37,229 bases of DNA from JBCCFW01 sp039029535. Lineage in GTDB: Bacteria > Acidobacteriota > JBCCFW01. Shown here piece by piece: positions 8,755 through 16,639 of this stretch. The position numbers and the translations under genes are program-made. The DNA lies in NCBI GenBank assembly GCA_039029535.1, contig JBCCFW010000059.1, forward strand, positions 1-37,229, written 5' to 3'. The notes beneath the pieces were generated by a model that saw only the letters and a list, made by a program, of their open reading frames with translations, did not search any database and was not told the DNA's origin. Each line of letters starts with the position of its first letter. The stretch's first letter is position 1.

Positions 8755-9870
8755 ATGGAGCTTCGCTATCGGCTCGACGCGCAGGATCGATTGACCTGGG
8801 TCAGCTCGGCCTGGACTGAATTCGCGACCGAGAATCAGGCGCCCGAGCTTCGGCCGGAAGCGATCGTCAATCGACCCATCTGGAGCTTCATCGCCGATGC
8901 GGAGACCCGCAGCGTCTATCGGCAGCTCTTCAGTCACGCCCGCGGCAAGCGTGAGCCCGTGCGCTTCCCCTACCGCTGCGATGGACCCGAGGCACGACGG
9001 CTCATGGAGCTCGCCATCGAGCCGGAGGGTGACGAGCTCGTGGTGTGCAGTCGCATGGTGAACGAGGAAGCGACACCACGCTTGCGACTGCTCGAGCGTG
9101 ATGCGGAGCGTGGCGAGGAGGTCGTCTCGATCTGCAGCAACTGCCGGCGGGTGCGTGCGGACAATGGTCGTTGGCTCGAGCCACTCGATGCCGCCCGTCG
9201 TCTCGGCCTCTTCGCTCGGATCGTGCAGCCCCGTCTTCAGGAGCGCATCTGTCCGAGCTGTGAGTCGATCGCGGAGGGTTGTCGCTACCTCTTGACCGAG
9301 CCGGAGGGTGGGCTGGACGAAGCGAGCGGTCCCGTGCCGGTCGTCGTCTTTCTTCACGGTGCCGGTCAGGCGCGGTGGCTGATGAGGCTGGACGCTCCGC
9401 CGCGGCGGTCGGAGATGCAGCCCGGCGGGTACCTCCTGGTCTCGCCGGTCTTGCGTTCTGGGCGCTGGGACGTCGACGAGCTCTCGTCGATCCTCGACGA
9501 GGTGCTGGCGGAGAACGCTGTCGTCTCGGACGACGTCCGAGCAACCGGGGTCAGCATTGGGGCAACGGCCTGCTGGAGATGGGCCGGCCTGCGACGAGGC
9601 TCCTTCTCTCGTCTTCTCCTGGTTGCAGGAGTGCTTCCCCTCTTCGACGGCCTCCGCTCGGTTCCACCGACCTGGGCCGTGCACGGTGCGCGTGACCCGA
9701 TCGTACCCCTCGCCATGGTCGAGCCGGTGCTTCGAGAGCTGGGCACCTCGCCGGACAATCGGGTCACGATCCTCGAAGATGGTGGGCACGACATCTGGTC
9801 GCGAGTCTACTCGCGACCAGATGCTTGGGACTGGCTGCTGGAGAGAGACATCGAAGAGTCCGGCCGCTGA
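8755..9870 (+). CDS. PAS / zinc-ribbon / alpha-beta hydrolase fusion
   Basis: The 371 residues hold three parts. Residues 1-105 are a PAS-like sensor (YRLDAQDRLTWVSSAWTEFA at the start). Residues 120-172 carry two cysteine pairs, ICSNC (127/130) and ICPSC (166/169), typical of a zinc-ribbon-like knob. Residues 177-362 are a serine hydrolase with VVVFLHGAG, the nucleophile elbow GVSIG (Ser267), HGARDP (Asp314) and GGHDIW (His345), so the catalytic triad looks intact. The hydrolase resembles the polyhydroxybutyrate-depolymerase/dienelactone type. ATG 8755 is chosen because family-like PAS proteins start just before this motif. An ATG at 8713 is the alternative, and neither has a strong ribosome site. 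It is first in an operon with a CheB-CheR kinase (37-bp gap). The substrate is unknown. Confidence 0.8.
   Translation: MELRYRLDAQDRLTWVSSAWTEFATENQAPELRPEAIVNRPIWSFIADAETRSVYRQLFSHARGKREPVRFPYRCDGPEARRLMELAIEPEGDELVVCSRMVNEEATPRLRLLERDAERGEEVVSICSNCRRVRADNGRWLEPLDAARRLGLFARIVQPRLQERICPSCESIAEGCRYLLTEPEGGLDEASGPVPVVVFLHGAGQARWLMRLDAPPRRSEMQPGGYLLVSPVLRSGRWDVDELSSILDEVLAENAVVSDDVRATGVSIGATACWRWAGLRRGSFSRLLLVAGVLPLFDGLRSVPPTWAVHGARDPIVPLAMVEPVLRELGTSPDNRVTILEDGGHDIWSRVYSRPDAWDWLLERDIEESGR
9792..9823. repeat. Perfect 15-bp inverted repeat inside the hydrolase gene
   Basis: The arms CATCTGGTCGCGAGT (9792-9806) and ACTCGCGACCAGATG (9809-9823) are exact reverse complements separated by only CT. RNA could form a very stable hairpin with a 4-nt loop. 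It lies within the codons just after the catalytic His345 (DIWSRVYSRPDA), 47 bp before the stop and 84 bp before the CheB-CheR kinase start. No T-tract follows, so it is not an ordinary intrinsic terminator. It may affect mRNA processing or stability between the first and second genes. Confidence 0.6.
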
Positions 9871-9907
9871 GCCGACTGGAGAGAGCCGTGGAGCGGAAGG
9901 CGAGGCG

Positions 9908-12900
9908 ATGACCGAGACGAAGCGCGTGACCATCGTCGGGATCGGTGCGTCGGCCGGAGGCCTCGAGGCCTTGGAGGACTTCTTCCGTGAGATGCCGGAG
10001 GACACCTCTCTCACCTACGTGGTCGTGCAGCATCTCTCGCCCGACTTCAAGAGCCTGATGCAGGAGATCCTCTCCCGGCAGACGCACCTCGACGTTCACC
10101 GCATCACCGACGACACCGACCTCCGCCCCGGCGCCGTCTACCTGATCCCTCCTCGGCATCAACTGGTCTTGTCCGAGGGACGACTTCGCCTCCTCGACAA
10201 GAAGGCAGGTGGCGTCAACGACGCGATCGACGTCTTCTTCCGCTCCCTGGCAGCCGAGCTCGAAGAGGCCGCCATCGGCGTGGTGCTCTCGGGAACCGGC
10301 AGCGACGGAGCTCGCGGCCTGCAGGCGATCAAGGAAGCTGGAGGCATGGCGCTCGTGCAAGAGCCCGAGACCGCCAAGTTCGACGGCATGCCTCGTGCGG
10401 CCCTCGCGGCCGGAGCCATCGACCTCGTTCTTCCACCGGCGCGGATGCCCGAGGCCATCACCAACTACCTGCAGCACGCGCCGAGCTTCGTGCTCGACGC
10501 GGCTCCGGCCGATGGTGAGCACGAGCCGGTCGTTCTCGAGGCGACCCGCCTCATCCGAGAGTCGAGCGGCATCGATTTCGGCAACTACAAGTCGAGCACC
10601 CTCCTGCGACGCCTACGGCGACGAGCGAGCCTGCTGGGTCTCGAGACCCTGGAAGAGTACGTTCAGCAACTCGGCGAGTCCGAAGTCGAACGCGAGTTCC
10701 TCCGGCGCGACTTGCTGATCGGCGTGACGAGCTTCTTCCGTGATCCCGCGGCATTCCGCACGATCGAGACCGCAGCCATTCCGGCGCTGGTCGAGCGGGC
10801 TCTCGAGACGGGTCACATGAGGGCCTGGGTCACCGCATGCTCCACGGGGGAAGAGGCCTACTCCCTCGCCATGGTCTTGCTCGATGCACTCGGCGAGCAT
10901 GCCGACGAAATCGACCTGAGGGTCTTTGCGACCGACGTCGATGAGCTGGCCCTGGAGCGTGCAGCTCAGGGCGTCTATCCGGAGACGATCGCTGTCGACG
11001 TCGGAGAGGATCGCCTCGGGCGCTTCTTCTCGAAGGGACGAGAGACGAACCGGGTGACGCGGCGCTTGCGCGAAGTCGTGATGTTCACTCGTCACGACCT
11101 TCAAGAAGATCCGGCCTTCACGCGGATGGACCTCGTGTCCTGCCGCAACCTCCTGATCTATCTCCAGCCGTCCGTGCAGCGAGAGATCTTGGCTCGTCTC
11201 CACTTCGCCCTGCGAAAGGGCGGGTTGCTCTTTCTCGGGGCAGCCGAAACGCCGTCCGGGCTCGAGGACGAGTTTCACGAGCTCGACCGACGGCACCGCT
11301 TGTACGTCAAGAAGCGCGACGTTCGATTGGTCGCGCCGCGACAGGCCGACGTGGCCCGTGTCGCGCCGGGCGAGTTGGCTGGCGCTTGGCCCCGTCTCTC
11401 CCATCATCGAGTCGACGCTGCGCTCACGGCGGCGGTGGAGGCTCTCACGAGCTCGGTGGGCGGGGTCTGCTTGGTGTTCGACACCGACGAGAGAGTCCTG
11501 CACGTGGCCGGAGAGCTTCCGGAGTGCTTCGCTCCACCGCGGGGACGGGTCGAGCCGACGCTCAGCCGACTGATTCGACGACCGCTCTCGGCGGCGCTCA
11601 GCTCGGCGGCGCGTCGGCTGCGGGACGGGGACGAGTCCGAGGTGAACCATCGCTCGGTGCCGCTGCCGCGCGACGGCGACTCCGATCTCTCCGTCGATGC
11701 GCGGGTTCGGTGGGGAGGTCGCCGGGAGTCCGGATTCTTCGTGGCGACGCTGGCACCAGCGCAGCGGGCGGTCGAGCTCCTGGAGGGAGACGAGACGAGC
11801 AGTGGGGACGCGTTGCGCGTGCGAGCGCTCGAGCACGAGCTCGAGCACGTCAAGGAGACCCTGCAGCTCACCATCGAGGAGCTCCAGAGCGCGAACGAAG
11901 AGCAGCAGGCCACGAACGAGGAGCTCATCGCGTCGAACGAGGAGTTGCAGAGCACGAATGAGGAGCTCCACTCGGTGAACGAGGAGCTCTATACGGTCAA
12001 CACCGAGCATCAGAGCAAGATCGACGAGCTGACCGATCTCAACGACGACATGGACAACTTGCTCACGGGTACGAGCGTGGGGGCGGTCTTCCTCGATTCG
12101 GAGCTGAGGATTCGCAAGTTCACGCCGGCCGTGGTGCGGGTGGTGCAGCTCCTGGAACACGACTTGGGGCGTCCCTTCGAGCAGCTGCACCACGGGCTTC
12201 GCGGGGTCGACCCCATCGAGGAGGCCAAGGCGGTCTTGTCCAGTGGGAAGCCTCGCGAGCAGGAGGTGCGAGACCGTTCTGGGGCCTGGCTCCTGATGCG
12301 AGTCCTGCCCTACCGCAGCTCACGGGCCGAGACGATCGGTGTCGTGCTGACTTTCGTCGACGTCTCCGAGCTCAAGAAGGCCGAGCTTGCGCTTCGCGAC
12401 AGCGAGCAGCAGCTCCGGCGGGCGATGCAGGAAGCTCCATTCCCCGCGATGATTCACGCTGAGGATGGCGAGATCGTCCTCATCAACGATGTTTGGTGTG
12501 AGCTTTCGGGTCAGCGCGCGGAGAGCCTGCCGACGCTCTCGGAGTGGGTGCGTCGTGCTCATCCGGGAGCCGAGGATGAAGCCTTGCGCGTGCTGCAAGG
12601 CTTGCATTCCCTGCGTGAGCCCAGCGGGTTGGGCGAGCTGAGCTTCGAGACGGCTCGCGGTGCTCGGCGAACCTGGGACTTTCGCTCGGCGCCGATCGGT
12701 CGGCTACCAGACGGCCGTCGACTCGTCCTCTCGATGGGCGTCGACGTCACCGATTGGATGGCTGCACAGCGTCGACTCAGGGAGAGTGGTGAGCAACTCG
12801 TCTTGGCGCTCGAGGCGTCGGGCACCGGTGTCTGGGACTGGAAGCTCGATGAGGACCGTGTCTTCTGGGACGAGAAGGTCGACCAGCTTCTCGGACGATC

Positions 12901-13897
12901 TCCCGGTGCGTCACCGCCGTCACTCGAGGCACTCCTTCAGTGCGTTCATCCCGGAGATCGTGGTCGAGTCGAGCATCGTCTCCGAGCCGCGGTCGAGACC
13001 GTGTCCTCGCACGAGGACGAGTTTCGAGTTCAGGACTCACGCGACGTGACGCGGGTGTTGATGGTCCACGGGAGAGTGCAGGCCGACCGGGAGGGCAACG
13101 CGGTGCGGATGACTGGCGTCTTCCGCGACATCACGACGAGTCGAGAGACCGAGCGGGCGATCGAGTTGATGAACCGGGGTCTCCAGGCCAAGAACGCCGA
13201 GCTCGAGCAGTTCACTCACACGGTGTCACACGATCTCAAGACTCCGTTGGTCTCCATCGAGGGGCTCACCGGCTATCTCCTCCGTGACCTCGAGGAGGGC
13301 GACCTCGAGTCTGCGGTCGAAGCGGCGCGGACGATTCAAGGTGCCGTTCGTTCGGCTTGGCACGTCGTCGATGGGCTTCTCCGGCTCAGCCGCGTGTCGC
13401 ACGAGGTCGTCGAAGAGGAGCGCATCGATCTCCGTGAGCTGATCGAGGAGCTACGCCGAGACCTCGCTCCCCAGCTCGAAGGACGATCGCTTCGACTGTC
13501 GATCGAGCCCGGACTGCCGGTGTTGAGGACGAGCCGGATTCGCCTGCGTGAGATCATCGAGAATCTCCTCGCCAACGCAGTGAGGCATGGTGGTGCTCCG
13601 ACGAACGGACGTGTCGAGGTGAGCTCGAAGGCGGACGACTCCGGCGCGGTGGTCGTGGTCGGCGATGATGGCCCTGGCATTCCGGAGCGTCATCTCGAGC
13701 GAGTGTTTCGCCTCTTCGAAAGGCTCGATGCCGAGCGAGAGGGCTCGGGCGTGGGCCTCGCGATCGTCAAGCGGGGAGTGGAGAGCTTGGGCGGCAAGGT
13801 CTGGGCCGAGGAAAGGAGCGCAGGCGGCGTGCAGTTCTGCGTTCGCTTCCCAGCCGAGCTCATCGAGCGAGCCGAGGAAGCCGATGGGGCAGGATGA
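9908..13897 (+). CDS. CheB-CheR-PAS hybrid sensor histidine kinase
   Basis: This 1329-residue protein starts at ATG 9908 after an AAGGCGAGG ribosome site. Residues 5-190 are a CheB methylesterase domain with catalytic Ser15 (GASAGG), His42 (QHLSPD) and Asp133 (GTGSDGARG). Residues ~220-470 are CheR (SSFF-like TSFFRDP, the SAM-binding VTACSTGEEAYSLA, CRNLLIYL). A long coiled coil of NEEL repeats (about 640-715) follows, then about three PAS domains to ~1085. The end is a histidine kinase: His1108 in VSHDLKTP, an N-box around ENLLANAVRHGG, and DDGPGIP and GSGVGLAI. It lacks its own receiver. The next gene overlaps its stop (ATGA) and encodes a receiver, the obvious phosphate acceptor. No chemoreceptor is nearby, so the methyl-group targets are unknown. 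Confidence 0.93.
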   Translation: MTETKRVTIVGIGASAGGLEALEDFFREMPEDTSLTYVVVQHLSPDFKSLMQEILSRQTHLDVHRITDDTDLRPGAVYLIPPRHQLVLSEGRLRLLDKKAGGVNDAIDVFFRSLAAELEEAAIGVVLSGTGSDGARGLQAIKEAGGMALVQEPETAKFDGMPRAALAAGAIDLVLPPARMPEAITNYLQHAPSFVLDAAPADGEHEPVVLEATRLIRESSGIDFGNYKSSTLLRRLRRRASLLGLETLEEYVQQLGESEVEREFLRRDLLIGVTSFFRDPAAFRTIETAAIPALVERALETGHMRAWVTACSTGEEAYSLAMVLLDALGEHADEIDLRVFATDVDELALERAAQGVYPETIAVDVGEDRLGRFFSKGRETNRVTRRLREVVMFTRHDLQEDPAFTRMDLVSCRNLLIYLQPSVQREILARLHFALRKGGLLFLGAAETPSGLEDEFHELDRRHRLYVKKRDVRLVAPRQADVARVAPGELAGAWPRLSHHRVDAALTAAVEALTSSVGGVCLVFDTDERVLHVAGELPECFAPPRGRVEPTLSRLIRRPLSAALSSAARRLRDGDESEVNHRSVPLPRDGDSDLSVDARVRWGGRRESGFFVATLAPAQRAVELLEGDETSSGDALRVRALEHELEHVKETLQLTIEELQSANEEQQATNEELIASNEELQSTNEELHSVNEELYTVNTEHQSKIDELTDLNDDMDNLLTGTSVGAVFLDSELRIRKFTPAVVRVVQLLEHDLGRPFEQLHHGLRGVDPIEEAKAVLSSGKPREQEVRDRSGAWLLMRVLPYRSSRAETIGVVLTFVDVSELKKAELALRDSEQQLRRAMQEAPFPAMIHAEDGEIVLINDVWCELSGQRAESLPTLSEWVRRAHPGAEDEALRVLQGLHSLREPSGLGELSFETARGARRTWDFRSAPIGRLPDGRRLVLSMGVDVTDWMAAQRRLRESGEQLVLALEASGTGVWDWKLDEDRVFWDEKVDQLLGRSPGASPPSLEALLQCVHPGDRGRVEHRLRAAVETVSSHEDEFRVQDSRDVTRVLMVHGRVQADREGNAVRMTGVFRDITTSRETERAIELMNRGLQAKNAELEQFTHTVSHDLKTPLVSIEGLTGYLLRDLEEGDLESAVEAARTIQGAVRSAWHVVDGLLRLSRVSHEVVEEERIDLRELIEELRRDLAPQLEGRSLRLSIEPGLPVLRTSRIRLREIIENLLANAVRHGGAPTNGRVEVSSKADDSGAVVVVGDDGPGIPERHLERVFRLFERLDAEREGSGVGLAIVKRGVESLGGKVWAEERSAGGVQFCVRFPAELIERAEEADGAG

Positions 13898-14334
13898 GCG
13901 AGGCCGGTACCTTTCGAGTGCTGGTGGTCGAAGACGACGTGCTGCACTGGCAGCTCTTGTCGCGCGCCCTACGCGAGGCGAATCCGAGCATCGAGATCGT
14001 GCGGGTTCGCGATGGTGAGGAGGCCATGGAGCAGCTCGGAGAGAAGGCTGGTGAGCGGTTACCCGACTTGGTCCTTCTCGATCTCAAGCTCCCCAAGAAG
14101 AGCGGGCTCGAGGTGTTGTCCGAGATCAAGCAGAGCCGGCGTCTTCGGCCGCTTCCCGTCGTGATCTTGACCACCTCGTCCGCGCCAGAGGACCGACGGC
14201 GTGCAGCCGAGCTGCACGCCAACAGCTACTTGATCAAGCCGGTCGACTTTCGCCGGTTCGAGAGAATGGTCGCGCAGCTGGAGATCTACTGGCGAGAGCT
14301 CCACTTGCCGATCGAAGACTCCGTGGACTCGTGA
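13894..14334 (+). CDS. Rcp1-type single-domain response regulator
   Basis: A 146-residue receiver-only protein. The acidic pair is Asp14/Asp15 (VVEDD), the phospho-acceptor is Asp63 (LLDLKLPKKSG), followed by ILTTSS and Lys115 (SYLIKPVDF). There is no output domain. The KLPKKSGLEVL pattern is typical of Rcp1-like regulators that pair with phytochrome-type or CheB-CheR hybrid kinases. Its ATG overlaps the kinase's TGA as ATGA, so translation is coupled and the kinase is the likely phosphodonor. The KaiB-like gene starts 1 bp after its stop. Confidence 0.93.
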   Translation: MSEAGTFRVLVVEDDVLHWQLLSRALREANPSIEIVRVRDGEEAMEQLGEKAGERLPDLVLLDLKLPKKSGLEVLSEIKQSRRLRPLPVVILTTSSAPEDRRRAAELHANSYLIKPVDFRRFERMVAQLEIYWRELHLPIEDSVDS

Positions 14335-14335
14335 G

Positions 14336-14614
14336 ATGACGAGCACGAGATGTCGTCTGCGTCTTTACGTGTGTCCAGGAACCCCGAGTGCTCAGCTGGC
14401 TCGAGAGAATCTGGAACGACTGCGTGAACGTGACGACGTCGACTGGGACCTGGAGGTGATCGATGTCCTCTCTCGTCCGGAACAAGCGAGGGAGGACTCG
14501 GTCGTCTTCACCCCGACCTTGATCAAGTTGGCACCACTCCCGGAGCGCCGCTTGACGGGTGATCTCTCGGATCCTGAACGAGTGCGTCTCGCGTTGGATC
14601 TCTGCCCACCCTGA
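14336..14614 (+). CDS. KaiB-like thioredoxin-fold protein
   Basis: A 92-residue protein with clear KaiB similarity: LRLYVCPGTPSAQLA near the start (KaiB LYVAGNTPNS), LEVIDVLSRPEQARED (39-54), VFTPTLIKLAPLPERRLTGDLSDPERV (57-83) and a LALDL end. It covers the whole KaiB domain. In cyanobacteria KaiB binds KaiC and competes with the sensor kinase SasA, whose N-terminus is KaiB-like. No kaiA or kaiC is in this window. Tight packing behind the receiver (1-bp gap) suggests it works with the CheB-CheR kinase, perhaps as a SasA-like interaction module supplied separately. That role is inference; a stress-related KaiB paralogue is the alternative. Confidence 0.88.
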   Translation: MTSTRCRLRLYVCPGTPSAQLARENLERLRERDDVDWDLEVIDVLSRPEQAREDSVVFTPTLIKLAPLPERRLTGDLSDPERVRLALDLCPP

Positions 14615-14615
14615 A

Positions 14616-14629
14616 CGGCTCAGGAGCCG
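14616..14629. terminator. Short hairpin between convergent operons
   Basis: CGGCTC and GAGCCG are perfect arms around AG, lying between the KaiB-like stop (14614) and the convergent receiver gene, whose stop codon (14620-14622) is inside it. It could act on both strands, but the stem is short and no T-run follows on either side, so terminator function is weakly supported. Confidence 0.25.
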
Positions 14630-15045
14630 AATCGATCCGCCAGGTCGATGGCGTGTTGCAGCGTGAACGGCTTGACCAGGTAGTCCTTCACCCGTGGGAA
14701 GATGCTGGCTCGCTCGACGTCCGGCCCATGCTCCGAGGAGGTGACCATGACCACGAACGAGGCAGTGACTTCGGGTTGAGGGAGCTCGGCGAGCGCTTCG
14801 AGAAACTCGAATCCGTTCATGCGCGGCATGTTGATGTCGAGGAGGACGATGAGCGGGGGGAAAGCCCCTCCGTGCTCTTGCCGGCTCGTCTCATGGTTCT
14901 CCCAGAGCTGGAGAGCTTCTCGTCCGTCGGAGGCGGTGAGCACGTGTTCGTAGCGCCCCGACTTCTCGAGGTAGTGCTTGGCGATGAGGGCGTCGCCCGG
15001 ATCGTCGTCGACGATCAACAGCGAGCGGACCGCCTTGCTGCTCAC
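14620..15045 (-). CDS. Single-domain response regulator
   Basis: A 141-residue receiver-only protein starting with GTG. It has an IVDDDPGD acidic cluster (11-18), phospho-acceptor Asp70 (LLDINMPRMNGFEF), MVTSS and Lys125 (DYLVKPF). It has no output domain. Its start codon overlaps the stop of the upstream histidine kinase (GTGA), which makes that kinase its likely partner. It is the last gene of the minus-strand sensory operon and converges on the KaiB-like gene with a 5-bp gap. Confidence 0.92.
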   Translation of the reverse strand: MSSKAVRSLLIVDDDPGDALIAKHYLEKSGRYEHVLTASDGREALQLWENHETSRQEHGGAFPPLIVLLDINMPRMNGFEFLEALAELPQPEVTASFVVMVTSSEHGPDVERASIFPRVKDYLVKPFTLQHAIDLADRFGS

Positions 15046-16556
15046 GGCCTGTTCCGTCGTGGGAGCTCCACGCGGAACGTGGTCGGACTACGGTGCGAGC
15101 TCACCTGGACGTGACCTCCCATGGCGTGGACGTGCTTTTGAACCAGGTAGAGTCCCAGGCCGCTGCCTGGATGGTCCGAGCTGCCTCGCGTGAACATGTC
15201 GAAGACCGCCTCGGCCAGCTCTTCATCGAAGCCGACGCCGTCGTCACTGACCTCGAGGACCACGGAGGCTGCGCTGGCTCGACTGAAGATGCGGATCTCC
15301 CCGTTCACTCGCTCGGGGTCGTGATACTTGATCGAGTTCGAGACGAGGTTCTCCAGGACTTGTTGAACCCGAATTCGGCTCGCCATCACGACGGGAGCGC
15401 CGAGCTCGAGCTGGACCTCGAGACCGGATGCCTCGAGCTCTTCCAGCCGGGCCTCCATGATCTCGGTGACCAAGTCGGAGAGCTCGATCGGCTGTCGTTC
15501 CTCCTCGAGCACGTCCGACCGGGCCAATTGCAGGACGTCTTGCACCAGTGACGTCAGCCGGTCGACGCGCTCCGTCATCTTGCCGAGCAAGCCTCGGACG
15601 AGCTCGGGGTCGTCCGAGAGCTCGTCTCGAGCGATGTTGAGGTAGCCGCGGATGGTGCGAAGGGGGGCGACGAGATCGTGCGAGACCCGGTAGTTGAACT
15701 GAGTGAGCTCGTCGTTGAGACGGGTGAGTGCTCTCTCCGAACGAACACGCTCGGTGATGTCGTGCATGAGGACGATCGTGCCTCCGACCTCCTCCGTCGG
15801 CAGCAGCCAGGGATGAATCTCGATGTCGACCACGAGGCTCTCCCCATCAGCTCCCTGAAGGCCGACGGCCTCGAGGGTGCAGGGACGTCGTTCTCGGGCC
15901 ACTTCCTCCAGGGCATGCTCGAGAGCGGGAAGCCCGTTCGGGCGGCTCTCGTAGAAATCGTCGGAGTCGGGTTCTCCTGCACCTCCGAAGAGAGAGAGCC
16001 AAGTGTCGCTGCGACTCAGGAAGCGCTGTTTCACGTCCAACATGGCCAGGGCTAGCGGTACGTGACGGACGAGTGCCCGAAGAGCTTGAAGAGACGACTT
16101 CTGATGCGATCGGGTCTCCTCCGACCGGGATGCGACCGAGGCGTCCTCGATGCGGCGGGACACGCCGACGGTGCGCTGGACTCGACCATCCGCGCCGAGG
16201 ATGGCGCTCTTGAGCGTGTTGAAGTAGCCGACCCTGCCGGCGGAGTCCGTCACCGGCTCTGAGACGACGTTCAGGGTCTTGCCGGTGGAGAAGACGTGAT
16301 GGTCGTCCTTGACGTACTGAACGGTGTCATCGGGGTCGCTGTGAGGGGCGTCGACGAGATCGGCCAGCTCCTCGTTGGTCATCCCGTAGTACTCGAGAAA
16401 GGCTCGATTTGCCCAGAGCAGCTTGGAGCGGTCGCCCTTGACGAGAACCATGTCCGTCATGGCGTTGAGTACCGAGGAATACCACTCGGCGTCGCGCTCT
16501 ATTGGCTTCTGCCGCTCGTCGGTCGACTGACGCGTCAGGGTCTCCATGCTTGTCAT
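15042..16556 (-). CDS. PAS-PAS sensor histidine kinase
   Basis: About 504 residues from ATG 16554-16556. Two PAS domains (roughly 20-140 and 160-275, with LVKGDRSKLLWANRAFLEYYGM in the first) precede a HisKA domain with His293 in RVSHDLVAPLRT. The HATPase domain has a VLENLVSNSIKYHD N-box, DDGVGFDE and GSGLGLYLVQ. There is no membrane segment, so it is a cytoplasmic sensor. The start is uncertain: a TTG at 16641-16643 overlaps the upstream kinase's stop (TTGA) and would add 29 residues. Another ATG lies at 16545-16547. The family is the bacteriophytochrome/Rcp1-associated kinase type. The ligand or cofactor of the PAS domains is not evident. Confidence 0.88.
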   Translation of the reverse strand: MTSMETLTRQSTDERQKPIERDAEWYSSVLNAMTDMVLVKGDRSKLLWANRAFLEYYGMTNEELADLVDAPHSDPDDTVQYVKDDHHVFSTGKTLNVVSEPVTDSAGRVGYFNTLKSAILGADGRVQRTVGVSRRIEDASVASRSEETRSHQKSSLQALRALVRHVPLALAMLDVKQRFLSRSDTWLSLFGGAGEPDSDDFYESRPNGLPALEHALEEVARERRPCTLEAVGLQGADGESLVVDIEIHPWLLPTEEVGGTIVLMHDITERVRSERALTRLNDELTQFNYRVSHDLVAPLRTIRGYLNIARDELSDDPELVRGLLGKMTERVDRLTSLVQDVLQLARSDVLEEERQPIELSDLVTEIMEARLEELEASGLEVQLELGAPVVMASRIRVQQVLENLVSNSIKYHDPERVNGEIRIFSRASAASVVLEVSDDGVGFDEELAEAVFDMFTRGSSDHPGSGLGLYLVQKHVHAMGGHVQVSSHRSPTTFRVELPRRNRP

Positions 16557-16639
16557 TTCGGAACGGGAGCTCCGCCCTCCAGCCCCAGTGACCTTCGACG
16601 CAGAACGTGAGCCGACGCTGGTGAGACGAGACGATCGGC

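Noticed and set aside
10613..12193. A 526-codon minus-strand open frame inside the CheB-CheR kinase gene
   Set aside because: The leucine- and valine-rich translation mirrors the NEEL coiled-coil codons on the other strand. No independent start or motif supports it.
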